Shown here piece by piece: positions 32,121 to 42,963 of a DNA stretch of 64,000 nucleotides. The notes beneath the pieces were generated by a model, which ran no database searches, was not told where the DNA came from, and saw only the letters and a list, made by a program, of their open reading frames with translations. The DNA lies in assembly GCF_002099425.1 (NCBI RefSeq), contig NW_018344228.1, positions 1,951,001-2,015,000 of the forward strand, written 5' to 3'. The stretch comes from Phascolarctos cinereus. Taxonomy: Eukaryota; Chordata; Mammalia; Diprotodontia; Phascolarctidae. The position numbers were made by a program, and so were the translations under genes. Every line of letters starts with the position of its first letter. Within the stretch, counting starts at the first letter, position 1.

Positions 32121-34865
32121 ACATTTTTGTGAGGAATTGAGGAGGAAATGTACTCTTTCCTCATTAAACGACTCTTCTCTTCCATCTCACAAGGTGAAGG
32201 TGTAGGGTGGGGTGGGTGGGAATCATCACTATTTGAAAGGATTATAGTTTAAAAAAACCTTTTAAATATGCAATATTGTCCAGTTTTTTTTTCCGAAGGA
32301 CAAAGTTCAATGAAAGAGAAAACTTACATCATGAATGCTGAATTTTATGTTTGCAGATGCAAATCAGTAAGAGACATCAATTTTGCCTTCAACTAAGCAG
32401 AGCCAGCTCTGTTTTATGGCACTCACCTGGAGCTGAGGCTGATGGGTTCCCACGCTGCTGGTGCCAACATGCTGTCAGTCAGATACTCTTAACTAGAATA
32501 TCAAGGGCCAGGAAGTGGTTGACTTTTATCCCCACCTGGAACAAAATATCATGTCAGTCACTTTTTTTTAATGTTCCTTCAAGCATAATAAGATATTCAT
32601 TATGTTATCTTTTCCTGTCATATTAGATGTTCATTCATCAGAATGCTCACCACAAAGGAACAGTGCATAAACTGTTCAACTCAATGATTTACACCTGAAT
32701 GATTAATACAGCACCTGTATAAGTCAGTGGGACCATATATATTTTATCTCCTCTGAAGGGTTCCTTATAAAATGCTATTTCTTATTACTGCCCAAAAGTC
32801 CAAATCCATTTGGTTTTCAGTAGTTGATGTGTTAATTTAGGAAACCAGTTTCTAAATATTAGCCTTGAAGTTTGTAAATCAAAACAAAATTTTGAACACC
32901 AAAACCAACTGGAGCCAGAGCAGAAAATGAAATATAGAATTTTCAAAGTTCCTATCCTGCTACACTAAAAAAAGGAAGCTCAGTAGGAAATTGAATTTAA
33001 TAATGCAATTCCATTAGTTTCATGCTTGCCATACTTTATATTCCTCAACTTGAAAGAAACTGACAAAGAATACTGATGTTTAAGAAATGTACGTTGCAGA
33101 GTTGCTATGCATGGGAAACATGACAAAAATACTCATGTGCCCATTTTGCATAGGTATGGGGGAGGGAAGGACGAAAGAAAACCAGTTCAGTTTGCTGTGA
33201 TTGCAAAGCACCTAAATATATCTCTGTGGCTGGCATTTTATCATTAGTGGGGCTTTCCTTTGTGCTGAGCATTTCCCCTTCCTTTCACAATACAAATGCT
33301 ACAGAGATGCATGGCAACTTCAGTCCCTAACACCTCAGACTCAAATATTTCAGTCCTCTAAGTCAGCAGAGACCTCTGAGTTCCTCTTGTCCAACCGATA
33401 GAGACACAAAAATTCATTGTGTCTTCCACAACAATTGGGGATACAAGTTGCACCTCCAGCAAAGGAGACTCATTGCAAAGAAACCTGTTTTGAGCAGCTC
33501 TAAGTGTCACGGAGTCTTCCCACATCCACTTATTAGTGTTAGCTATCCTCATTCAGGTCGGCTCAAAACCTAGGAAGTTTGCTGCTGCTCACATACACAT
33601 AATGAAGAAATCCATAACTAAGGGGGAAGGTGATGCCTAGCTATGCTCTCAGTTTTTCTTTATTTTTCTTGTTCCTCCTACCAGATATATCTGTCTGAGA
33701 GATCCAAGGTATATAGGAGGCCTGGAAAAAAAAAACACTCAAGGCCTCAGAACTATATACCCCTTGTGCTTTGTTGAAAGACAACCCCTGAAATAATTTA
33801 AAGGTAGGTTTGTAATTAGAAATTTGGCAGGGATTATAGCATAAGGATTCTCTAATCTTAAGTCAAATAAAGGCTTGGTATAGAGATATTGATCATGGTG
33901 AGAGGCAGGAAACAATTTTAATAATGGAGTAAGTGATTGTTTCATTGGCTGTTCTACATTCCAAAAAGAATTTGGCCTCTGGAGGCTAAGATTTGGGAAA
34001 CTCATAGACCCTTTTCCTTTTGGAGAAAAAAGTAGCTTAGTTTTTTTTTTGTTTGTTTGTTTGTGGTTTTTTTGCTTGTTTACTTTGTTGTTCTTGTTGT
34101 TGTTTTCCTTAGTCTGATGACTGGATATGTGAAAGTTTTACATTTCTAACTGAAAGAACTAGCGCTTAAATACATGGGTGTCGGTTAAGTGAAAGAAAAC
34201 AGTCTTCCCTTTGTCTGATGCAGAAGAGGTAGCCAGCTCAGCTAAGTACTATGGATAAAGCAAGGCGCTATCATAGAATTGCTCTGTAATTATAAACCCA
34301 GAGAAACAATGCCCCGCTGAGATAACATTCAGGATAAAAATGACAACAGCTGGAGCAGTACTACAACATCACTAGAAGGTACTGGCAATTCTAAGGGGTC
34401 TAAAACATATGAATACACGGTGTCTATGCACATTCCCTGCATGTGTGCCCCTCAGTGAATAGTTATAAAATGCATTTACTTTTCCACTGATAGTATATGA
34501 ATCTGTGGAAATGTATGGTTCCAAGTTTAGGGGAAGATATTCTATTGTTATCTTTCTTATTACAGTAATTCATCAGATACCTTGACTTTGAATTAACTGT
34601 ATCTTTGGCTGACCAGTAAAAATGACTTGTGAGCTATGGTTTTGAGAACATGAAGAACCAGAGAGTACCCGGAATCTAGCACAGGAGGCATAAGTAATTG
34701 AAGGTTTCCTTAGCACTACATGTCACAAATGACCACCAGTTCTTCATTCTGTGTTCTCTGCTATGGATATAATCCATCTTGTTTATATCCTTCCTACAAT
34801 GTGAAATAAAGATAATATTCTATATGTTGCCTGTTAAGAATTTCAACTATTTTCCTAATTTTTAA
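32121..34865. other. Unassigned, largely unique sequence
   Basis: About 2.7 kb without a recognised repeat, apart from T-rich (TTTG)-type low complexity at 34038-34110. Open frames near 32351-32626, 33358-33552 and 33739-34005 show no domain. 32640-33130 is a candidate conserved block. Confidence 0.4.
32640..33130. promoter_or_regulatory. Candidate conserved non-coding element
   Basis: Repeat-free and rich in short intact motifs: 'tgaatgattaatacagcacc', 'tgatgtgttaatttagg', 'aataatgcaattccattag' and the near-palindrome 'gttgctatgcatgggaaac' (33101-33119), which resembles an RFX X-box with a wider spacer. Inference from texture only. Confidence 0.25.
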
Positions 34866-34869
34866 ATTA

Positions 34870-35100
34870 TTTATTTAAATGAAAAGCCATTCTTTCTCCC
34901 TCCCTCATTTTACTCCCCCATTGAGAAAACAAGAAAAACAAAATCTGCAGCTACAAACACATATAGTGAAGCAAAACAAGGACCATACCACCCTTCCCCC
35001 ATCCTCAACAACAACAACAACAAATGTCTCTGTCTCCATCAGGAGGTAGATAGCCCTTCAATTCTCTTTCTTTTCCACCTCGAGATAAAGCAAATTAGGG
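34870..35100 (-). repeat. L1 3' UTR fragment (antisense)
   Basis: 'ccattctttctccctccctc', 'cattgagaaaacaagaaaaa', 'aagcaaaacaaggaccatac' and 'ctccatcaggaggtagatag' match the reverse complement of marsupial L1 3' UTRs, with a CAA run at 35008-35022. Confidence 0.7.
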
Positions 35101-35129
35101 ACAGTAGCTGCTAGAGTTGAGAAAGTGTA

Positions 35130-35335
35130 TTAAGATAGTAGGGTCCAACTCAAATAATGGCCACTAACCCATACATGAAGATCCTTCAGAGTCTCATATT
35201 GACACATTAACATTACCTATATTCTATTTTTTTCAAATATTTCCCAATTACATTTAATCCTATTCAGGCCTCACTTCAGCGCATTGCTGCCACAGCCCAC
35301 AGGCCACATGTTTGTCACCTCTGTTCTGGGATACA
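35130..35335 (-). repeat. Unnamed interspersed repeat 'Y', copy 1 (antisense)
   Basis: 'tcaaatatttcccaattaca', 'tttaatcctattcagg', 'acagcccacaggccacatgt' and 'ttgtcacc'. The reverse complement matches 44650-44745 ('ggtatcaaacatacaaccca', 'ccagattaaaatatacttgg'). Looks like an old DNA-transposon type family; name unknown. Confidence 0.5.
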
Positions 35336-36005
35336 AGAAAAGTACGAAAAGGGGAAGTACTGAACACACACTTCCTTAAGCCCTACTTTTACTTGAGGCA
35401 GGCCCTCTACAAGTACTCATCAAGCCCTATCACAATTCTCAGGAATCACAAGCAAAGAATTATTTAGTTTATTAAATCAATATTCCTAATTAGTGCATTT
35501 GAGAATCTAAACAACTATTAAGAGTCAGGAACTTCTCTCCCCCCTCCCCCACAATGATTAACCCAAGTCCTTCCAGTTGCAGTTTAACTTTGTTATTCTT
35601 TCCTCTATCAAAATGACTCTTCAGCACATCTTTTCTATAAATGTTTATTTTTAAGGCTTCTTTCTCTTCCCCTCAACTAACTTTGTGTTTTGTTTCAAAC
35701 CAGAGCTTAAAATCACAGGAAACAGATCCACACTGCCCTCTGGTGGCATTTTACTCCACTGAACCCTTTCTGCGTTGAGTCTCCAGAAAAAAGTTTTAGG
35801 TAAATCTTAGCAATTCAATGGGCCACTATCTTCACATCCAGACCTATTCTCCATCGTCCTGGCACAGGCAGAGAACAGTCAGCAAGCTGGTGAAGTAGTA
35901 ACTAGGCTCATTCTGGGTTCAGAAAGTTCCGGGCTTTTGAAGTGACAGAACATAGCCTGGCAGGCAGTGTTCATTCTTATTTGGTTTCTTCAACAGTAAG
36001 TATTG
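35336..36005. other. Unassigned sequence holding a CTCF-type motif
   Basis: Unique DNA without repeat homology that I can see. Its only notable site is the motif at 35733-35746. Confidence 0.4.
35733..35746 (-). promoter_or_regulatory. Candidate CTCF binding site
   Basis: 'ctgccctctggtgg' is a 14-of-14 match to the reverse complement of the CTCF core CCASYAGRKGGCRS (motif on the minus strand: CCACCAGAGGGCAG). It lies in unique sequence, not in a SINE. A chance match in 64 kb is possible but not frequent. Binding cannot be shown from sequence. Confidence 0.5.
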
Positions 36006-36009
36006 TGGG

Positions 36010-36175
36010 ATTGAGAACTAGGAGAGACATTGGAGATCACTGAGTCCAAAGTCTTCTGATTCTGCAAAGGAGGAAATTAAAACCCATCAAAGAAGTCATG
36101 CAGGATTTCTGTTCAGAAATAGAATCCTGGTGCTGGAACTATGTCAGAAGAGAACGGAACATTTTCTCAGTGATC
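36010..36175 (-). repeat. MIR-type CORE-SINE (antisense)
   Basis: 'ggagagacattggagatcac', 'tgagtccaaagtcttctgat' and 'aaaggaggaaattaaaaccc'. Diverged and partial. Confidence 0.5.
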
Positions 36176-36349
36176 TCAAAAGAAAAAAAAATCATTGTGC
36201 AAAACTTTACCATTTCTCTGTCCCTACATCTCTGTCCCTTCAAACATTCTAGGAGATCTCAGCACCTCCAGCAATCTAGGACTTAAAAGTACCACCATCT
36301 CACATTTCATTCAGTAGCTTGGTATCATAGGAATTAGTACAACTGCTAG

Positions 36350-36440
36350 TTCAATCAGCCAATCAATCAAAAAACGTTTATGAAAGAGAGGAAAGAGATA
36401 CACATTGATATAGCACCTACTATGAGCGTGCACTGCGCAA
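36350..36440 (-). repeat. L2/MIR terminal fragment (antisense)
   Basis: 'ccaatcaatcaaaaaacgtt' and 'tagcacctactatgagcgtg' match the antisense terminus shared by L2 and MIR. The MAR1 that follows probably interrupts it. Confidence 0.55.
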
Positions 36441-36444
36441 ATCA

Positions 36445-36695
36445 CTTTGCCCTTGTTCAGTCAATCAGTTGTGTACAGCTCTTCATGGCCCCATTTAGGG
36501 TTTCCTTAAAAGAGATGCAGGAGTGGTTTGCCATTTCCTTCTCCAGCTCATATTACAGATGAGGAAACTGAGTCAAACAGGATTAAGCGACTTGCCTAGG
36601 GTCACACAGCTAGCGTCTAGTGTCTGAGGCTGGATTTGAATTTAGAAGGTCCTGCCTCCAGGCCCAGCATTCTGTCCACTGTGTCACCTAACTTC
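36445..36695 (-). repeat. MAR1-type CORE-SINE (antisense)
   Basis: Tail to head: 'cagttgtgtacagctcttca', 'tggccccatttagggtttcc', 'tggtttgccatttccttctc', 'gaggaaactgagtcaaacag', 'gggtcacacagctagcgtct' and 'ctgtccactgtgtcaccta'. Confidence 0.85.
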
Positions 36696-36861
36696 CTTGT
36701 TTATCATTTTACAAGTAAAAATTTATTAAGTATCAAGTATATGCCAAGCATTGTTCTATGTTCTATGGGTGCAGAAGAAAAGTAAAAGTTTCTGGTCAGG
36801 GGACAACGTATGAACACACACTCACATCCACTCACATTCTCAATCACATACTCATAAATTA

Positions 36862-36941
36862 TAGATAGATGACAGATAGATAGATAGATACATAGATACA
36901 TAGACAGATAGATATACATTTATATACAGACACACACACAC

Positions 36942-36983
<42 letters not shown>
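36862..36983. repeat. (GATA)n / (CA)n compound microsatellite
   Basis: Interrupted GATA/ACAT repeats at 36862-36917 run into (CA)n with TA interruptions to 36983. Confidence 0.95.
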
Positions 36984-36985
<2 letters not shown>

Positions 36986-37004
36986 TATCATATTTTAGAT
37001 ACCA

Positions 37005-37148
37005 GGACTTCACCTGTATAATCAATATCAAATTTTATGCCTTCTGTAGGAGAGGGAAGGGGCAGAAGGGAGGGAGAAAATTTGAACTCAAAATTTAAAG
37101 AAATGTTAATTTTTTACATGTAATTAGGAAGTAATTAAATTTTAAAAA
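37005..37148 (+). repeat. Short L1 3' tail
   Basis: 'atgccttctgtaggagaggg', 'aaatttgaactcaaaattta' and 'ttttacatgtaattaggaag' are the last ~140 bp of an L1/HAL1 3' UTR. A severely 5'-truncated insertion inside the antisense L2. Confidence 0.7.
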
Positions 37149-38234
37149 GATTTTTTAAAAGAAAATAATTACAGTAATTAGGGCAAGAAGTGATGAGGGC
37201 TCAATTAGGATTGGATGAATAGAGGTGGTGTTTATGTGAGCAGAAAAAAAGGAAATTTCCTGAGAATATGTGAAGGAAAAGATGAAGTGTGGTAGGTGCA
37301 TTGATCTCTGAGGTGAGTTAAGTAAGGAGTAGAGGGTGATAACAAACTTGAAAATCTCAGTAGCCAGAACACTGACATAACAGGAAAAAATGGAAAAGAG
37401 TTGTTGTCTTCTGTTTGGTTGGTTGGGTTTTTTTTTTGTTTGTTTGTTTGTTTGGGGGCTTTTGGGGGTGTAGAGATGACAACTCAGTTTTAGACAGGTT
37501 GAATTTGAGATTCTATGGAACATCTAGCTAGTAGGCAGTTGATGACAGGAACAAACTCGGGGGGGGGGGATGAGGCATAGTAATACCAATCTGGGAGTTT
37601 TAAGCATAGAGAATGCAATTTAACCCATGGAAACTAATGTGGAAACAGAGAGAAGGTAGAGAAATGAAAGAAGAGAGCCTAGGAGAAGACCTATAGATAT
37701 ACCCAAAGGTAGGGGGTGTGAAATAGAGAATGATTCAGCCAAGGAGATTAAAGAAGAACAATCAGACAGGAAGAGAACCAAGTGAGCAATTTCATTAAAA
37801 TCCAGACTAGGAAGTCAAAGGTGAAAGTTAAAATTAAAGGTAAATGAGTGTGGGGGGACTGAGTTCAAGATGGCAGAGTGAGAGGAAACATTTTTGCACA
37901 GCTCATCCAATATACCTCCTTCACAACAACTTAGAGTATCAGATTGAATTCTGATATGGAAAGCCAGGAAAAAGTCACGAGTCATTTTTTTTCCAGCCCA
38001 CGGCAGCTCAGGGAGATAGATAAAGAGGTTTGTGGACACTGGGGCTGGCATGGTTGAAAGGGTATGCATAGTAGCTGTTGATGTTATGTGGAATATTCTA
38101 GCTCCCAGGGACAGAAAGGGGATTGAGACATAGCACTAAGACAGGAAGCAAGGGGAAGAAAGAGATCCTAGTGCATCTCTGAATTAGTACCGTGTGCATG
38201 AATAGTGTCATTTGGCAGATCTGTTTACCGGTAT

Positions 38235-38375
38235 GTAGCTCTGTGTTACATACTGGAGGAGAAAGTGAGGCTGGTGACTTTGCACAGCCCTTTCTCACTC
38301 AAATCAAAGTCAATTGAAAGTCATGTCATCATCTCCCTGATGTCACGGTCCTCTTCAAAAATGAAGAAAAAACAC
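38235..38375 (-). repeat. Unnamed interspersed repeat 'X', copy 2 (antisense)
   Basis: The reverse complement reads 'gaagaggaccgtgacatcag', 'ggctgtgcaaagtcaccagc' and 'ctcactttctcctcc', the same order as 14316-14470. Confidence 0.55.
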
Positions 38376-38542
38376 AACACCAACAATTTAAGGCTGAGAG
38401 GAGCAGGGAGTGTAGTCCCACCAAAGCTGAGCACTGATTAAGTTGTGGGCACATAGATGTATGGCTCTGAGCCATAAAGGCTCAAGACACAAACACAGAA
38501 GACAATAACTACACACAAAGCCTCAAGTAAAAATTCAGATTG

Positions 38543-38681
38543 AGGGGTAGCTAAGTGGCGCAGTGGATAGAGCTCCAGCCTTGGAGTTGAGGACCTGAGT
38601 TCAAATCTGACCTCAGACATGTAACATTCACTAGCTGTGTAACTCTGGGCAAGTCATTTAACCCCAATTACCTCACCAAAA
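38543..38681 (+). repeat. Poly(A)-class tRNA-headed SINE with exact target duplication
   Basis: 'aggggtagctaagtggcgca', 'ctgagttcaaatctgacc', 'tagctgtgtaactctgggca', 'ccccaattacctcacc' plus A-tail. It is bounded by an exact 14-bp duplication 'aaaaattcagattg' at 38529-38542 and 38682-38695, so it is among the younger insertions in the window. Confidence 0.9.
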
Positions 38682-38950
38682 AAAAATTCAGATTGGACAC
38701 AAACCCAATAAGAATTTCTAGAAGAATTAAAGAAAGTGTTGAATAAAAGACAGGAAAAAAATGATTTTAAAAACAAATAAGTGATAGAGGAAAATGGGGG
38801 GAAATGAGAACTATGTAATAAATATGAAGGGGAAATCAATAGTTTAGCAAAAGAGGCACAAAACCCTACTGAAAAAAAAATAACTCATTGAAATTAGAAT
38901 TGGCTCAATGGAGACTAATGACAACATGAGAAATCAAGAGAGAACAAAGA

Positions 38951-39195
38951 ATTGGTTATATATTTTTATTGAGTCTTAAAGCATAATTTTAACCCTGAAT
39001 TTGTGTATTTAAAGTGATAAAATATAATATTTAAAAATGAAGTTAGATCTTAGCATACATTTTATGCCCAGTAGAAAACAAATACAGTCATTAGTTAATA
39101 AATTAACTTTCCCTAGATTCAAATACATGGGAAGATTATATTGTAATACTTAGTGAGTTTCATTCTCTGCTATCAAGTGAAGGTTGTCTCTCTAT
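38951..39195. other. Unassigned AT-rich sequence
   Basis: About 250 bp between two HAL1-like fragments of opposite orientation. It matches neither. Confidence 0.4.
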
Positions 39196-39199
39196 TAAA

Positions 39200-40996
39200 A
39201 ATGGAAGAGGCACAAACTTATCATAGCCCAGCTCTCATCCCCTCAACTTCTAATTCTTTATCCCCAGAAAAGAGCTGATATAAATATTTTTGTACATATA
39301 GGTCCTTTTCTGTTTTGTTTTTTATCCCCTTTGGGATACAAACTTAGTAATGATATTGCTAAGTCAAAGAATATGCATGGTTTTATAGCCCTTTAGGCAT
39401 AGTTACAAATTGTTCTTACAGAATGTTTTAATCATTTAAAAACTCCACCAATAGGAAATTAATGCCTCATTTTCTCACATCCCTTCCAATACTTGTCTTT
39501 TATATTTTCTGTCCTCTTAGCCAATGTAGTAGGTATGAGGTAGTACCTGAGAATTGTTTTAATTTGCATTTCTCCAATCAACAGTAAGTTAGAGCATTTT
39601 TATATGGCTATAAATAGCTTTGATTACTTCATCTGAAAACTGATCATATCTTTTGATGGGGGATTACTCTTATTTTTACAAGTTTGACTCAGGCATTTAT
39701 CAGAAAAACTTGCTTCAATTTTTTTTCACAGTTTCTATTGCTACCTTTATTTCCCCTACATCCTATTCCTCCCCTATTTATTGTATCCTCTCTCTCCTTT
39801 CACCTTGTCCCTCCTGAAAAGACTACCTCTTCTCCTAATCTTCCCTCTCTTCTATCACACCACCCTCTTACCCCCTTCCCCTCCTACTTTCCTGAAGGGT
39901 AAAATAGATTTCTATACCAAATTGAGTAGGTATGTTACTTCTTCTTTGAGCCAATTATGATGAGATTCATGTTCACCCACTCTCCCTTATCTCCCCCATC
40001 TTCTCCTCCACTGTAAAAGCTTTTACTTGCTTCTTTTATGTGAGTTAATTTACCCCATTCTAACTCTCCCTTTCTCTTTCTCCCAGTATATTCCTCTCTC
40101 ACTTCTTAATTTTGTTTTTTAGATATCATTCCCTTTATGTTCAACTCAAAACTTGTCCCTTCAGTCTATATATACCCTAATAAGGAGAAAGATCTTATGA
40201 ATTACAAATATCATCTTCCCATGTAGCAATATAACAGTTTAATTTTATTAAGTTCCTTGTGATTTTCCTCTTCCTCTTTACTTTTTCACGCTTCTCTTGA
40301 GTCTTGTATGTGAAAGTCAAACTGTCTATTCAGTTCTAGCCTTTTCATTAGGAATGTTTGGAAGTCCTCTATCTCATTGGATATCCATTTTTTTCTACAG
40401 GGAGGATTATACTCAGTTTTGGTGTGTAGGTGATTCTTGCTTGTAATTCTAGCTCCTTTGCATTTGGGAATATCTTATTCTAAGCTCTATTTTCTTTTAA
40501 TGTAGAAGCTGCTAAATCTTTGAACTCCAATTTCTTTCCCTTCGTCTCTCCCCACCTTTCCTCACTGAGAAGGTAAGCAATTCAATATAGGTTATATGTG
40601 TATAGTCATGCAATACATATCCATAATAGTCATGTTCTGAAAGAAAATATAAACAAAAAAAAAACCTAAAGAAAAATAAAGTAAAAACAAAATATGCTCT
40701 GGAAGCACCCACTGCTGCTGCTCCTGTTCATTCAGTCACTCCCAAGACCCATTCCTGGGTTATTGGGGGTGGGTGTACACCGATGCAACCTGAGCTCCTT
40801 TCATAGTCTGGTGCAACAGACCTTTCCTGCCAACCTTCCAAGTTGTCTTGGGATGGAAATTTGTTTCACTCCTTTTTTTTGTGGGTTCTGCTGCTCTAGA
40901 ATTTGTTTAGAATCATTTTTAAGGGTATTTGGAGGGGTTTGATGAAAAGCTCAGGCAAGTCCCTGCCTTTACTTCACTATCTTGGCTCCACCCTCT
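39200..40996 (-). mobile_element. HAL1-like half-LINE (antisense), internally deleted
   Basis: The 5' end is at the right ('cactatcttggctccaccct', reverse complement of the L1/HAL1 start). Leftwards it passes the ORF1 RNA-binding part (40300-40530), the non-coding region and the ORF2 C-terminal piece ('aaaactccaccaataggaaa', 39440), ending at 'ctcaacttctaattctttat' with the last ~730 bp missing. It shares with the 15.2-19.0 kb copy the junction between the non-coding region and the ORF2 end, so that junction belongs to the family. The coiled-coil part of ORF1 is absent and a foreign L1 piece sits there. Confidence 0.75.
40548..40690 (-). repeat. L1 3' UTR fragment (antisense) within the half-LINE
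   Basis: 'ctcactgagaaggtaagcaa', 'ttcaatataggttatatgtg', 'catgcaatacatatccataa' and 'tagtcatgttctgaaagaaa' followed by an A-rich stretch. It belongs to another L1 subfamily than the surrounding element. Confidence 0.65.
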
Positions 40997-41029
40997 ATAA
41001 TTTTTTTTAAGGAGCATAATTTCATTTTA

Positions 41030-41245
41030 TTATTTGTAAAACAAGGCTATTTATGTACATTATCTCATCTGAGCTCACAATAACTCTGGAGTCAGAGTAT
41101 CACAGACATTATTTTGTAAATGGGGAACTTACGGCTTAGATAATTTAAATGATTTGTCCGTCATAACAAACTTAGTAAATGCTGGAAGGAAGATTTGAAC
41201 CTAGATTTTCTGGAATTCAGATCCAATACTCTTTCCATTGTAACT
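41030..41245 (-). repeat. MIR-type CORE-SINE (antisense)
   Basis: 'cattatctcatctgagctca', 'caataactctggagtcagag', 'gtaaatggggaacttacggc' and 'agatttgaacctagattttc'. Confidence 0.7.
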
Positions 41246-41514
41246 GGCAGCTATAGTCATTGTGCTAGGAACGCGTGCTACAATGGATGTATGTTCATGT
41301 TGTTGTTGTTCTGTCTGGACTAGTTTATTTGGGATTGGGATTAGGGAAACATTCTCTGTCCTTGTGCTGCTTAGAAAACAGAGAACTCTAAGATGAGAAG
41401 TGGACCCAGATGACATAAATTTGCTTGTTCTTTGAGACTGTGATTCCATGTGCCTTCATGTCTAGTCTCAAAGCATAATAACTAGAGAATAAAACAAAGT
41501 CTTTTCATTTTGGT

Positions 41515-41810
41515 TGTTTCTCTAACATATCTAACTTTCATCACTAAGCCAGCTCTATTTCTCTCATCTCTGGAGAACTTTCTGTATACTACCATATCCA
41601 CTTCATACCTACTCCCATACAATCCTTACTTCATACTTAAAAAGCCATGTTAACAAGGGAACAATTAAATTGGTGTAATGATAATTATGTCTCAAAGGAT
41701 TTTAAAAAAATCAATTATCAAAAGTGTACAAATTCCAACACCTGCTTATCAGTCCCCAGAAGAACTGATGACAAATTTGCACTTGGAATTGTGGGCTCCC
41801 TGTTACTAAG
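41515..41810 (+). repeat. Diverged direct duplication, copy 1
   Basis: Aligns over its full length with 42195-42469: both share 'aacatatctaactttcatca', 'catctctgga', 'aagccatgt..aac..gggaac', 'ggtataatgataat', 'aaattccaaca', 'aatttgcactt' and 'gctgttact'-type ends, in order. The name of the sequence is unknown to me. Confidence 0.85.
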
Positions 41811-41929
41811 TCCATGAATTCATTAGGATTATGACTGGCAGTGGGTGGAAAATGATTGTATTTCCACTGTGATCCCCTGGGCTACTTTGTTTTTCTTTTG
41901 AAATTTTCTGGATGCACTTGACTTTGCCT

Positions 41930-42118
41930 AGAGTTAGGAAAACTATGACCTTTAATTTGTCACTTAACCTCTGTTTGTCTCAGCTTCCTCATCTGTAAAA
42001 TGGGGATAATAATAACATCTACCTCCCAGAGTTGTGAGGATCAAATAAGGTAATTGTAAAAGCACTTAGCATAGTACCTGGCACATAGTAAGTCCTACAT
42101 AAATGTAAGCTATTACCT
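41930..42118 (+). repeat. MIR-type CORE-SINE between the two duplicated copies
   Basis: 'tttgtcacttaacctctgtt', 'cagcttcctcatctgtaaaa', 'tggggataataataacatct', 'acctcccagagttgtgagga' and 'cctggcacatagtaagtcc'. Well preserved in its 3' two thirds. Confidence 0.85.
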
Positions 42119-42194
42119 GTTATTCACCCTTCCAACTGCTGTACCCTTTGGATCAATGGATCTCCAGAGATCATTTTTTTGGGGGGGAAATTTA

Positions 42195-42469
42195 ACCCAT
42201 TTGAACATATCTAACTTTCATCATTATGTAACTACTGTTTCCCCCATCTCTGGAAAAATCTCATTAATCAACCATACTCACCTTCCTATTTCACATTTAA
42301 ATAGCCATGTAACTGGGGAACAATTGCATTGGTATAATGATAATACAATTTCAAAGGGATTTTCAAAATTAATTACTAAAAGGGCCCAAATTCCAACAGC
42401 TGCTCATTAGTGCCCGAAAGGACCAACACTGAATTTGCACTTGTAATTGTGAACTCGCTGTTACTATAA
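42195..42469 (+). repeat. Diverged direct duplication, copy 2
   Basis: Second copy of the block at 41515-41810, about 680 bp downstream at the left edge and 659 bp at the right edge, so it is some 20 bp shorter through small indels. No open frame crosses both copies intact. Confidence 0.85.
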
Positions 42470-42734
42470 CTCTCATCCTCCTCTCCCACAACTCATTGAT
42501 GAATATCTGACATGGTCTACTATTTCTAACCTGCCCTGTTCATGCTTCACATTCCACTGTGACTGTGTTGTGACCATTTGTCCTGTTCTAAACACCCTTA
42601 TTTCTCATCCATGTTCCCTATTCAACTGGAAATTGACTGGAAAGCCTCCTTTCTATGGCTTCACACAGCATTCCTGTGACTGCCCAAACTTAAATACTCC
42701 TCCCTTCCTTCCTGGATACCATTTCCCCATGCAT

Positions 42735-42915
42735 GCATGTATATATTTACACATGTATAGACACATACACATAGTACATATACATTATGTGTGTGTGTGT
42801 GTATATATATATATATGTAATGTATACATACAAACTCATACATAATACACATATACATATGCAATGCATGTACATGTATGTGTATGTACCCATTCAGTGT
42901 GTGTATATATATATA

Positions 42916-42963
<48 letters not shown>

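Larger units (their letters stand above)
36705..37830 (-). repeat. Decayed L2 LINE (antisense)
   Basis: Starts with 'caagtatatgccaagcattg' and resumes after microsatellites and an L1 tail with 'gaagtgatgagggctcaatt', 'tagacaggttgaatttgaga', 'ggaacatctagctagtaggc', 'gagaagacctatagatatac' and 'atttcattaaaatcc'. These are antisense L2 blocks in order. It contains (TTTG)n at about 37427-37455 and a G-run at 37559-37569. Confidence 0.6.
37852..38950 (+). mobile_element. HAL1/L1 5' portion with ORF1-like coiled coil, interrupted
   Basis: Starts 'ggggggactgagttcaagat' followed by 'ggcagagtgagaggaaaca', a variant of the L1/HAL1 5' end. After two inserted repeats (38235-38375 and 38543-38681) it reaches an ORF1-like stretch with 'gaggcacaaaaccctactga' and 'attggctcaatggagactaa', matching 16380-16490 of the half-LINE at 15.2-19.0 kb. 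It then stops. It is a 5' fragment, which is unusual because most LINE remnants are 3' fragments. Confidence 0.65.

Noticed and set aside
37559-37569. G-quadruplex at the G-run
   Set aside because: A single G-run without three companion runs nearby; not enough for a quadruplex call.
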